From contig JAHBXB010000001.1 in assembly GCA_019636655.1 (NCBI GenBank), positions 372,001-436,000 of the forward strand: a stretch of DNA of 64,000 nucleotides. Reading direction: 5' to 3'. Below the pieces are notes generated by a model. The model saw only the letters and a list, made by a program, of their open reading frames with translations, was not told the DNA's origin and made no database searches. Source of the DNA: Phycisphaeraceae bacterium (GTDB lineage Bacteria > Planctomycetota > Phycisphaerae > Phycisphaerales > UBA1924). Numbering within the stretch: position 1 is the stretch's first letter; every line of letters starts with the position of its first letter. This document shows positions 48,500 through 56,627 of this stretch, piece after piece. Made by a program: the position numbers and the translations under genes.

Positions 48500-48641
48500 T
48501 TATTTCTCCTGAGAAAGAATCGGTGGGTGGGCAGTCTACGCAAACTCGGGGGCTGGTGCTTTCCCCGGGATCACGGCGCTTTCGACATCAGCACGGCCGA
48601 TTGCATGCTGTGGATTCACACGCTCGACGTTCGATCGACCA

Positions 48642-50309
48642 TCATCGCGTTTCGACAACGCCCTTGAGCGCCAGCGTGGAGGCCTCGACGATGCGCAGGG
48701 GAATGATGCGGCCGATGAGGTCATCGGGGCTCGAGCCGCGAGGCGCATCGAAGAGGACGATCAGATCGCCGTCCGTCCGGGCGGACATCTGTGGCGGTTC
48801 GGAGGACGGGTCGGCCGCGGGCGCGGGCTGTCGAGCCTCGCGGCCGCCGATCGTGAGTTGGAGCGTGCCCGGCGCGGGGGCGGCCGACTTCTGCTTCTTC
48901 TGCTCGCGCGGCGAGAGGCCTGTGACGAACGCGGGAACCGTGGTTCCGACGTACTCGGCCGAGACCGCGGCGCTGATGGAGTTCTGCAAGGCGAGCAGGG
49001 CGTTGTTGCGGAGGCGCTTGGTTGCCTCGGGGACGTCGTCGGCGAGGCGGTCGTAGGCGGAGGTGCCGGGGCGGGGTGAGTACTTGAAGATGAAGCAGTT
49101 CTTGTAGCGGGCGGCGCGGAGGAGAGACTCGGTGGCGGCGAAGTCGTCGTCGGTCTCGGTGGGGAAGCCGACGATGATGTCCCCGGCGATGGTGACGGGC
49201 CTGCCGAGTTCGGGCTGGTGCAGGAAGGAGTGGACGCGGGCGAGGAAGTCGAGGTACTCGGCGACCGAGTAGCCGCGGTTCATGAGCTTGAGAATGCGGT
49301 CGGAGCCCGATTGGCCCGGGACGTGGAGGTAGCGGCAGATTCGCGGGTGGTCGCGGATGACCTCGAGGACGTCGTCGCCGAAGTCGCGCGGGTAGCTGGT
49401 GACGAAGCGGAGGCGCTGGATCGCGTGGACCTCGTCGTGGATGCGGCGGAGCAGGTCGGCGAAGGTGGTCGTGCGATCGCCCGCGAACGGGTCGCGCCGG
49501 TGTCCGCCGAGGTAGGAGCGGCCCTTCTGCGGCTGGGTGATGCCGTTGACGCTGACGGCGGCGCCGTGCTCGAAGCGGTAGTGGTTGACGGTCTGGCCCA
49601 GGAGCGTGATCTCGATGACGCCGGAATCGGCGAGGCGCTTGCACTCCTCGATGATGTGGTCGGGCGGGCGGTGGACCTCGGCGCCCCGCGTGAAGGGGAC
49701 GACGCAGTAGGTGCAGAACTTGTTGCAGCCGCGGGTGATGCGGACGTAGGCGGTGCGGGTGTGGGGTGCGGCGCCATCGGGAGCGACGGCGCGGGAAAGA
49801 TCCAGCAGTTCGAGGGAGTCCTGGGCGGCCGCGAGGGTGCCGCTGCGGCGCGAGGTGTTGCCCTGGAGGGCGAGTTCGCCGGCGGAGCGGAGGCGGACGC
49901 GGCCGGAGGGATCGAGCGAGGGCTCGTCGCCGGCGAGGGCGGCGCGGGTGCGGACGGCGTTGTCGAGCAGGGTGGGGAGCTTGTCCAGTTCGCCCGGGCC
50001 GCAGAGGAGATCGACGACGGGCATCCGGCGGATGAGGGTCTCGCCGTCGCGCTCGGCGAGGCAGCCCAGGACGCCGACGACCAGCGACGGATCGGCCTCC
50101 TTGCGCTCCCGGAGTTCGCCCAGGCGGCTCCAGACCTTCTGCTCGGCGTGTTCGCGGACGGAGCAGGTGTTGTAGAGCACGACGTCGGCCTGGGCGCGGT
50201 CGGGAGTGAAGCGGTAGCCCAGGGAGCGGAGCTGGCCGGTGACCAGCTCGGAATCGAGCTCGTTCATCTGGCAGCCGAAGGTCTCGATGTAGACGGTGCG
50301 GGTAGGCAT
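48642..50309 (-). CDS. miaB: tRNA-2-methylthio-N6-dimethylallyladenosine synthase
   Basis: A 555-residue radical-SAM methylthiotransferase acting on A37 of tRNA. The N-terminal cluster domain has YIETFGCQMNELDSELV, YNTCSVREHAEQKV and GVLGCLAERDGE with the three cysteines. The radical-SAM motif is CNKFCTYC (CxxxCxxC), followed by ITLLGQTVNHY, RLRFVTSYPRDF, HVPGQSGSDRILKLMNRGY and DIIVGFPTETDDDFAAT. The C terminus holds a TRAM-like domain with a long Pro/Ala insert (PAADPSSEPPQMS), which makes it longer than the usual 440-480 residues. It is divergent from the histidine kinase gene (108-base gap). Confidence 0.95.
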   Translation of the reverse strand: MPTRTVYIETFGCQMNELDSELVTGQLRSLGYRFTPDRAQADVVLYNTCSVREHAEQKVWSRLGELRERKEADPSLVVGVLGCLAERDGETLIRRMPVVDLLCGPGELDKLPTLLDNAVRTRAALAGDEPSLDPSGRVRLRSAGELALQGNTSRRSGTLAAAQDSLELLDLSRAVAPDGAAPHTRTAYVRITRGCNKFCTYCVVPFTRGAEVHRPPDHIIEECKRLADSGVIEITLLGQTVNHYRFEHGAAVSVNGITQPQKGRSYLGGHRRDPFAGDRTTTFADLLRRIHDEVHAIQRLRFVTSYPRDFGDDVLEVIRDHPRICRYLHVPGQSGSDRILKLMNRGYSVAEYLDFLARVHSFLHQPELGRPVTIAGDIIVGFPTETDDDFAATESLLRAARYKNCFIFKYSPRPGTSAYDRLADDVPEATKRLRNNALLALQNSISAAVSAEYVGTTVPAFVTGLSPREQKKQKSAAPAPGTLQLTIGGREARQPAPAADPSSEPPQMSARTDGDLIVLFDAPRGSSPDDLIGRIIPLRIVEASTLALKGVVETR

Positions 50310-50417
50310 CGGGAGCGGGAGTTTAGGTCGGCGGATGAGCGAATCGCGGGGGACCGTCGCCGCGGCGGGTCCGGCCTCGTGCGCTGGGCACCCGGGCCGA
50401 CCGGTACACTTCGGGGC

Positions 50418-52100
50418 ATGTGGCGCGGGATCTCACTGGCGAACAAGTGTCTGCTGCTGTTCGGTGCGGCGGTGGTGCTCATCATCGTCTCCGCGCTGGC
50501 GGTGCCGTGGTTCCGTCTCAACTCGATGGTCGAGGAGGGACGGCGGGACTCCGCGTCGCGGCTGGTGTTGGCGTGGGAGCGGATCGTGCAGCGGGACGCC
50601 GCGGCGGGGAAGGGGACGCCGCCGGGGGTGGTTGAGCGGCTGGGTGGGGCTGACATCGTGATGCTGTCGGCGGCGATGGCGCAGGAGCAGATCGATCGAC
50701 CGGATCCGGATGACACCTCGCGGTTCGTGAAGCGGGCGTGGAACCGTTTCGCGGCGGACGACAACGCGGTAGAGTCGTTCTCCAGCCAGTGGCGGCGCTC
50801 GGGCCGGCTGGAGTGGTACGCGAAGGCGGTGCGGGCCGACGACGACTCGCTGCAGGGGATGATCCTGCTGACGCAGACCAACAGCGGCGCGGCGTGGCAG
50901 CTGGTGCAGAACACCATCTACCTGCTGGCCGCGGGCCTGATTGCGTTGGGGCTCGCGGTGCTGGTGTTCTACCTGATTACGAACCGGCTGATCCTGAGCC
51001 CGGTGCGGTCGCTGAAGGAGACGGCCGAGTCGGTGCGGCTGGGGAACCTCTCGACGCGGTCGTCGATCGACACCGGGGACGAGTTCGAGGAACTTTCGGA
51101 TACGTTCAACCAGATGCTCGAGGGGCTGCAGGCGGGGTCGGACCAGCTCAGGGCGATCAACACCGCGCTGGACGTGAGGGTGGGGGAGTTGGCCGAACGC
51201 AACCTGGCGCTGCACGAGGCGAACCGGGTGAAGGGCGAGTTCCTGGCGAATGTCAGCCACGAGTTGCGGACGCCTCTGAACTCGATCATCGGGTTTGCGG
51301 AGTTGCTGCTGGAGATCGCGGAGAAGGAGGCTGCGGCCGGGGACGACTCGACGCGGCTGACCAAGCGGCGGCGGTACCTCGAGCACATCATTACGGCGGG
51401 CAAGACGCTGCTGGAGATGATCAACAGCCTACTGGAGATGGCGAAGGTGGAGGCGGGGCGGACGGCGCTGCACCTGGAGACGATCAACGTCGCTGATACC
51501 TGCAACGCGCTGGCGGCGATGCTGCGCCCGCTGGCGGACAAGAGTGGCGTGGACCTGGCCGTGGAGATCTCGCCGGACCTTCCGCTGGTGGAAACGGATC
51601 CGAAGAAACTGCAGCAGATCGTGTTCAATCTGCTGTCAAACGCGATCAAGTTCACGGGCGACCCGGCGCGGGCCGACGAGGCCGCGGCGGAGCTCGCGCC
51701 CGGGGCGCCGAAGGGGGGGCGGGTGGTCCTTCGGGCCGAGAAACTGGTGGGGCGAGCGAGCGAGGGGGCGGAGAGCGTGGACCGGGTGAGGATCAGCGTG
51801 CTGGACACCGGGCCGGGGATCGCGGAGGAGGACCTGCCGAAGATCTTCGAGAAGTTCCGGCAACTCGAGTCGGGCATCACTCGCCGGCACGCGGGGACCG
51901 GGCTTGGGCTGGCGATCTCGAAGGAGTTGACCTCGCTGCTGCAGGGCGAGATCCACGTGCAATCGGAACTCGGCCGGGGCTCGATGTTCAGCCTGATCCT
52001 GCCGCTGCACCCGGATCCGACGCGGGCCGCGGAGATGCGATTGGAGATGCAGTTCCGCGGCGCCTTGGCATCACAGAAGGTTGCAACGGAGACAGCGTGA
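50418..52100 (+). CDS. HAMP-domain sensor histidine kinase
   Basis: A 560-residue inner-membrane sensor. Membrane helix 1 (CLLLFGAAVVLIIVSALAV), an outer sensing domain (about 30-175), helix 2 (NTIYLLAAGLIALGLAVLVFYLI), HAMP (NRLILSPVRSLKETAESVRLGNLSTRS), a short coiled coil, the dimerisation box NVSHELRTPLNSIIGF with phospho-acceptor His281, and an HATPase domain with N-box LLSNAIKF, G1 SVLDTGPGI, F-box EKFRQL and G2 GTGLGLAIS. No response-regulator gene is adjacent, so the partner is encoded elsewhere. The start ATG 50418 gives the first membrane helix at the N terminus. Confidence 0.92.
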   Translation: MWRGISLANKCLLLFGAAVVLIIVSALAVPWFRLNSMVEEGRRDSASRLVLAWERIVQRDAAAGKGTPPGVVERLGGADIVMLSAAMAQEQIDRPDPDDTSRFVKRAWNRFAADDNAVESFSSQWRRSGRLEWYAKAVRADDDSLQGMILLTQTNSGAAWQLVQNTIYLLAAGLIALGLAVLVFYLITNRLILSPVRSLKETAESVRLGNLSTRSSIDTGDEFEELSDTFNQMLEGLQAGSDQLRAINTALDVRVGELAERNLALHEANRVKGEFLANVSHELRTPLNSIIGFAELLLEIAEKEAAAGDDSTRLTKRRRYLEHIITAGKTLLEMINSLLEMAKVEAGRTALHLETINVADTCNALAAMLRPLADKSGVDLAVEISPDLPLVETDPKKLQQIVFNLLSNAIKFTGDPARADEAAAELAPGAPKGGRVVLRAEKLVGRASEGAESVDRVRISVLDTGPGIAEEDLPKIFEKFRQLESGITRRHAGTGLGLAISKELTSLLQGEIHVQSELGRGSMFSLILPLHPDPTRAAEMRLEMQFRGALASQKVATETA

Positions 52101-52111
52101 TCGGGGCGTGG

Positions 52112-53263
52112 TCAGTGGTCCGATGCAGGCGGTGTCACGGCGGCGGGCGGAGCGATCGGCTGGGCGGGCGCGGTTGGCTTGGGGGCCTCGGCGTCGCGCA
52201 CCAGGCGGATGCCCACGTGACTCATCCCGGTATCGGGCGTGCAGCCCATCCGAGCGCTGACGCGATAGCTGGCGCAGTACGAATCGTTGCAGAGGAAGGA
52301 TCCGCCGCGCTGGACGCGGACATCCGGGGCATGCGGGTTGCGGGGATCATGGGAGGCCGGTGGCCCTTTGGGGTTCGCGGCGACGCCATCGGGGCCGAGC
52401 GACCGGGCCATGAGCGCGTAGGTGTCATCCCGGAACAAGTCGCTGGTCCATTCCCAGACGTTCCCGGCCATGTCGTAGAGCCCGTATCCATTGGGCGGGT
52501 ACGACGCTACGGGGGCGGTCCGCACGAATCCGTCCTCGTGGGAGTTCACGCGGGGGAAGCTGCCTTGCCAGGTGTTGGCGCGGGTCGGGCCGATGGGCTC
52601 GTTGCCCCACGGGTTCACGGCGTCCTTCAGCCCGCCGCGGGCGGCGAACTCCCACTCGGCTTCGGTCGGGAGGCGGCCGCCGGCCCAGGCGCAGTAGGCC
52701 AGCGCGTCCTCGTAGGAGACCTGCACGACGGGGTGGTCCATCCGGTCGGTGATGTCGGAAGCGGGGCCCTCGGGGTGGCGCCAATCGGCGCCGATGGTCC
52801 ATTGCCACCAACTGAGGTCGGCGCACGATTCGCCGGGCTGTCCCGGCGGCGGGACGAAGACGAGCGAGCCCGGGCGGAGCATGTCGTCGGGCGGCTTCGG
52901 GGTGCCCGGGGCGACCTGCTGGCGGAGTTGTTCCCAATCAACCGCCCGCTCGGCGGTGGTCGTGTAGCCGGTCGCCTCGACAAAGTTGGCGAACTGCGAG
53001 TTGGTGACCTCGGTGGGGCTGATCCAGAAGCCATCGACGCGGACGCGGTGGATCGGCGCTTCGTCCCGGCGCGCGAGCGGATCGGTGCTCCCCATGTCGA
53101 ACTCGCCGCCGGGAATCCAGACGAGTGATGCGAGCTTCTCGGGTGCGGGGCGTGCTGGTGGAGGAGAAGACGGCGGTTGGGCGAGCATCGGAGCGGCGAG
53201 CAGCAAGGGCACCATTCCGGCAGCGATCATTCGGCAGGCTGAGCGAGGTGACGATCGCTTCAT
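52112..53263 (-). CDS. Formylglycine-generating-enzyme family protein (sulfatase maturation)
   Basis: A 383-residue exported protein (leader MIAAGMVPLLLAAPMLA). The FGE/SUMF1 fold is visible: VWIPGGEFDMGSTDP, RVDGFWISPTEVTNSQFANFVEATGY, HPVVQVSYEDALAYCAWAGGRLPTEAEWEFAARGG, NPWGNE, SYPPNGYGLYDMAGNVWEWTSD and RVQRGGSFLCNDSYC. The two catalytic cysteines C325 and C330, five residues apart as in human FGE Cys336/Cys341, are both present, which sets it apart from the many non-catalytic paralogues. It should convert the Cys of CxPxR sulfatases to formylglycine using copper and O2. An exported location fits an oxidising compartment. It follows yraN and a SurA-like gene on the same strand. Confidence 0.85.
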   Translation of the reverse strand: MKRSSPRSACRMIAAGMVPLLLAAPMLAQPPSSPPPARPAPEKLASLVWIPGGEFDMGSTDPLARRDEAPIHRVRVDGFWISPTEVTNSQFANFVEATGYTTTAERAVDWEQLRQQVAPGTPKPPDDMLRPGSLVFVPPPGQPGESCADLSWWQWTIGADWRHPEGPASDITDRMDHPVVQVSYEDALAYCAWAGGRLPTEAEWEFAARGGLKDAVNPWGNEPIGPTRANTWQGSFPRVNSHEDGFVRTAPVASYPPNGYGLYDMAGNVWEWTSDLFRDDTYALMARSLGPDGVAANPKGPPASHDPRNPHAPDVRVQRGGSFLCNDSYCASYRVSARMGCTPDTGMSHVGIRLVRDAEAPKPTAPAQPIAPPAAVTPPASDH

Positions 53264-53332
53264 AGCGGGCTCCGTGACAGTGAGGAGGAGCCGGATTGTA
53301 GATCTGTCAGGCAGGAGCGCTGCCGATCCGCA

Positions 53333-53767
53333 TCACACCGCGGCGATGTGGTGGCGGAGGATCGGCTTGCCGCGGGCCGGCCACTCCACGGCGACAACAT
53401 CGATTCGAACGGGGCGATCGTTCCAACGGTTGGCGGCGGCGAGGTGCCTGGCGACGCTGAGGAGTTTTCGTCGCTTGTGCGCGTGGATGTTGGCCTCGGG
53501 AGGGGGTTGGATCCGGCCGGGGATGGTGCGCCGGGTCTTAACCTCGACGACGACGATCGTCCGTCGGTCCGGCGCGACGCAGACGATGTCCGCCTCGCCC
53601 ATAGGGACCCTGACATTGCGGGCGAGGATGCGGTAGCCCGAACGACGCAGGAGGCGGGCGGCGGCTCGCTCGCCGGCGCGACCGAGGCGACGCTCGGCGG
53701 CGGCGGGGGTCTCCGGGGGGCGGCGAAGGAGTGCGGCCCAGGTCCTGGCAAAGAGCGGCGACAACAA
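53333..53767 (-). CDS. yraN: YraN/UPF0102 family putative endonuclease
   Basis: A 144-residue protein of the UPF0102 family, a Holliday-junction-resolvase-like nuclease fold. Motifs: GRAGERAAARLLRRSGYRILARNVRVPMGEADIVCVAP, then VVVEVKTRR with the conserved Glu-x-Lys, followed by HKRRKLLSVARHLAA and PVRIDVVAVE. The G-E-x-A...G-E-x-D-x-V...V-E-V-K-x-R pattern is complete. Function is not proven. The first 20 residues are less conserved, so the start may be slightly downstream. It lies 12 bases after the SurA-like gene on the same strand. Confidence 0.88.
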   Translation of the reverse strand: MLSPLFARTWAALLRRPPETPAAAERRLGRAGERAAARLLRRSGYRILARNVRVPMGEADIVCVAPDRRTIVVVEVKTRRTIPGRIQPPPEANIHAHKRRKLLSVARHLAAANRWNDRPVRIDVVAVEWPARGKPILRHHIAAV

Positions 53768-53779
53768 CGTGGGCCCTGC

Positions 53780-55096
53780 TCAGGACGGGGAACCGTAGAA
53801 CCGCTGGTACGCGATGATGACCAGCCGCTCACTCATGACGTTGAGATCGCTGTAGGAGCCTCGCTCGAGGAGCGAGTTGAAGTAGCGGTTCATCTCCGCG
53901 TTCATCCGGCTATTCTGCAATCGGTCCGCGATGGAGAGCTGAGCATCGTAGAACGATACCGGCTCCGGCTGATCAATCTTCTCCAGTTTGATCCAGTAGA
54001 GATCGTTGCCGAGCGTCACGGGGCCAGCGACTTCGCCGACGCCGATCGAATGGGCGGCGTCGTTGAGCGGCTTGGGGCCGAACAGTTCGGAGGCCTGGTA
54101 CGTGCCGGTCAGGTTCGCGGTGTGCATTCCGCCGCCAGCTGCAAGGTTGATCGTATCGTCTTCGGCCAGCGTGTCGAAGGGCGTGCCGCTGGCCAGCGCG
54201 ACCGAGACCTTGTCGGCGCTGATGGAATCAGACTTCTTGATGCGGATCATGCGGAACTGAGCGGTGCCAGGCGGGCTGAGGCGATCCTTGTTCGCCTGGT
54301 AGTAGATCCAGACGTCGCGAGGGCTGACGTTGACGCGGCTGGCGACACGCTGCGAGAGCTCCATGGCAATGAGACGCTCTTCGAGCTTCTTCTTGGCCAT
54401 CTGATCCAGCGTGGTCTGCTCGGTCTCGATGAGTTGCTGCTCGGCGACGAGTTCCGCGCCCCCGGACTGTCGTATGTAGTCGCTGCGGAGTTGCCCCAGG
54501 AACTGACGAAGGCCGATTTCCTTCATCTCGGGCGTGAGCTTGGACATCGCCTCGGCGAGCAGCAGTTCGTCCTTCACCTTCTGGAAGAGTTCGTCCCGGA
54601 TGATCCTCGTGGCCTCGGCGATCCACGCGGCCGGCGCCGGGTACTGGTTGCTCAACTGGCGGAGGCGGCCCTCGAGGTTGCTCTTCTCGAAGAACGCCGA
54701 GGCCACGATCGGGTGGCCGTTGATCTGCCCGACGAGGGAATCGACAAGGATTGACTGTCCGGCCGCTTTGGGCGCGGGGTCGACATCGCGAGGCGGACCC
54801 GCGTAGGACGAGATGTCGATGGCGCCCTCCGAGGCGGACGATGCGCTCATCGTGGGAACGCGAGAGGCGGAGAGGCTGGCTGGACTTGGAGGGGAGGCGG
54901 ATGAGGGGGCCTCCACGGTCGGAGCACCCAGCGAACGGACCGGCACGGACTGCTGGAAGTCTGAGGCGCTGACCACCGACTGGTTCCCGCCGCTGGTGGA
55001 GCAGGCGGCCAAGGCCGCCGAGCCGAGGAGGGCCACGGCCAGCAAAGTCAGACGCGCCCCCGACGCCTGAATCGGCCGGTTTGTGAGTGCTCGCAT
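53780..55096 (-). CDS. SurA/parvulin-like lipoprotein chaperone
   Basis: A 438-residue protein. LTLLAVALLGSAALAACS ends in a good lipobox (LAAC, Cys near residue 32), so it is probably anchored in the outer membrane or periplasm. A Ser/Ala/Pro-rich stretch (35-110) precedes a SurA-like helical N-domain (SLVGQINGHPIVASAFFEKSN...AEATRIIRDELFQKVKDELLLAEAMSKLTPE) and a diverged parvulin-type region (FRMIRIKKSD...AGGGMHTANLTGTYQASELFGPKP...VAGPVTLGNDLYWIKLEKI). Likely an outer-membrane-protein chaperone or peptidyl-prolyl isomerase; catalytic competence cannot be judged. It heads a short cluster with yraN and the FGE gene. Confidence 0.75.
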   Translation of the reverse strand: MRALTNRPIQASGARLTLLAVALLGSAALAACSTSGGNQSVVSASDFQQSVPVRSLGAPTVEAPSSASPPSPASLSASRVPTMSASSASEGAIDISSYAGPPRDVDPAPKAAGQSILVDSLVGQINGHPIVASAFFEKSNLEGRLRQLSNQYPAPAAWIAEATRIIRDELFQKVKDELLLAEAMSKLTPEMKEIGLRQFLGQLRSDYIRQSGGAELVAEQQLIETEQTTLDQMAKKKLEERLIAMELSQRVASRVNVSPRDVWIYYQANKDRLSPPGTAQFRMIRIKKSDSISADKVSVALASGTPFDTLAEDDTINLAAGGGMHTANLTGTYQASELFGPKPLNDAAHSIGVGEVAGPVTLGNDLYWIKLEKIDQPEPVSFYDAQLSIADRLQNSRMNAEMNRYFNSLLERGSYSDLNVMSERLVIIAYQRFYGSPS

Positions 55097-55187
55097 CGCG
55101 TACTCCTCGGCTCACAGGTTAGGTGCAAACCCGACACTCCGCCAACCCCTGCATATACTCGGTCAATCCCCGGAAAGGGCCCCACCA

Positions 55188-55679
55188 ATGGCCGACCAGC
55201 CGACCCCGCAAGCCCCCAAGATCATCGTGGACAGCGACTGGAAGGCCCAGGCCCAGGCCGAAAAGGCCCGGTTGGCAGCCGCGGAACAGGAAAAGGCGAG
55301 CAAGGCGGGAACCGGACCGGATGCCCGCGGCGTGCCCGGCGGGCCGGACTCCGGTCGCATGCCCCCGGCGGACTTCCAGACGCTGCTCGGGACCATGGTG
55401 ACCCAGGCCCTGATGTACATGGGGGCGTTCCCGGATCCGGAAACGGGCCGGGCGGTGGTGTCGTTGGAGCACTCCAAGTTCCACATCGACTTGCTGGAGG
55501 TTTTGGCGACTAAGACCAAGGGCAACCTGACCGAGCAGGAAGACCACGACCTCACCCAGACGCTGAGCGAACTGCGGATGCGATTTGTGGAGATCTCCAA
55601 AGCGGTCGCCGCGGCGATCGCGAAACAGGAGGCGGGCGGGAAGATCGGCGGGTCGCCCGGCGGATTGAAACTGACCTGA
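55188..55679 (+). CDS. DUF1844 domain protein
   Basis: A 163-residue protein. The C-terminal 90 residues match DUF1844: ADFQTLLGTMVTQALMYMGA, GRAVVSLEHSKFHIDLLEVLATKTKGNLTEQEDHDL. The N-terminal 60 residues are a charged, Ala/Lys/Gln-rich helix (DSDWKAQAQAEKARLAAAEQEKASKAG), usual for planctomycete members. The family's function is unknown; members are small and probably cytoplasmic. GGAAAGGG precedes ATG 55188. It is divergent from the SurA-like gene and lies 78 bases before sdhC. Confidence 0.9.
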   Translation: MADQPTPQAPKIIVDSDWKAQAQAEKARLAAAEQEKASKAGTGPDARGVPGGPDSGRMPPADFQTLLGTMVTQALMYMGAFPDPETGRAVVSLEHSKFHIDLLEVLATKTKGNLTEQEDHDLTQTLSELRMRFVEISKAVAAAIAKQEAGGKIGGSPGGLKLT

Positions 55680-55757
55680 GGATGGGGTGGGAGGGTGTGA
55701 GGGTGACCCGCTCCCCGTTCGAGTGGGGGGGTGATTGGGCTCTGGAGGGAACCGTTG

Positions 55758-56579
55758 GTGGGACAGTCCGAGTCGTTCCTTGACAAGCACTACTACCTGC
55801 TCCGCCGGCTCCATTCGCTCTCGGGCATCGTTCCTATCGGCGCGTTCCTGATCGCGCACCTCACGACGAACTCCACCATCCTGTGGGGCCACCTGGATTC
55901 GCGCAAGCGGGTGCACGGGCATTCCGCCGCGGCGGCGTTCCAGGAAGAGGTGAACTGGATCCACTCGCTGCCGGCGCTGATCCTGATCGAGATCTTCGTG
56001 CTGTGGCTGCCGATCGCGTTCCACGCCGGCTTGGGCGTGGTGTACGCGATAAGCGGGAAGTCGAATACATCCCGGTACGCGTACCAGGCGAACTATCGGT
56101 ACTGGCTGCAGCGGATGACCGGCTACATCGGGATCCTGTTCATCTTCTACCACATCGCGACGCTGCGATGGCACTGGACGTTCCTGGTGCCGGGCGGGAC
56201 GGAGTGGTCAGCGACGTTCGCGGCGTCGACGCTCGGGGCGGTGCTGCAGGGCGGCACGCAGGGAATGACGCTGGGCGGAGCGATCGTCACCGTCGGATAC
56301 ATGGTGGGCGTGACGGCGCTGGTGTTCCACTTTGCGAACGGCCTGTGGACGGCCGCGATCACCTGGGGGGTGACCCAATCGCGGATGGCGATGCGGCGTT
56401 GGGGGCAGGTGTGCACGGCGATCGGGGCGGGGCTGATGCTGATGGCGTGGGGGGCCGTCATCGGGTTTGCGACGCTGGACATTCGGCGCGCGGAGTCGGC
56501 CGAGCGGAGCGTGCACGGGGGGCACGCGGAGGGCATGCACGCGGGTGAGACTGCGACGGTCGGCCAATCCGGCGAGTGA
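55758..56579 (+). CDS. sdhC: Succinate dehydrogenase cytochrome b subunit
   Basis: A 273-residue membrane subunit of the single-polypeptide, di-heme cytochrome b type (Bacillus/Wolinella style). Five membrane segments are visible: RLHSLSGIVPIGAFLIAHLTTNS, HSLPALILIEIFVLWLPIAFHAGLGVVYAI, MTGYIGILFIFYHIATL, GGAIVTVGYMVGVTALVFHFANGLW and VCTAIGAGLMLMAWGAVIGF. Histidines in helices 1, 2, 3 and 4 are the expected heme ligands. It passes electrons to menaquinone or ubiquinone. I prefer the GTG at 55758 (or the TTG at 55755) because GGAGGG lies 8 bases upstream; an earlier GTG at 55731 adds 9 residues. The tail after residue 245 is His/Gly-rich. Confidence 0.9.
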   Translation: MGQSESFLDKHYYLLRRLHSLSGIVPIGAFLIAHLTTNSTILWGHLDSRKRVHGHSAAAAFQEEVNWIHSLPALILIEIFVLWLPIAFHAGLGVVYAISGKSNTSRYAYQANYRYWLQRMTGYIGILFIFYHIATLRWHWTFLVPGGTEWSATFAASTLGAVLQGGTQGMTLGGAIVTVGYMVGVTALVFHFANGLWTAAITWGVTQSRMAMRRWGQVCTAIGAGLMLMAWGAVIGFATLDIRRAESAERSVHGGHAEGMHAGETATVGQSGE

Positions 56580-56627
56580 GGCTGATGCGAATCGCGGCCG
56601 TCCGCGGCCGCGGGAAAGAGTCGGAGC

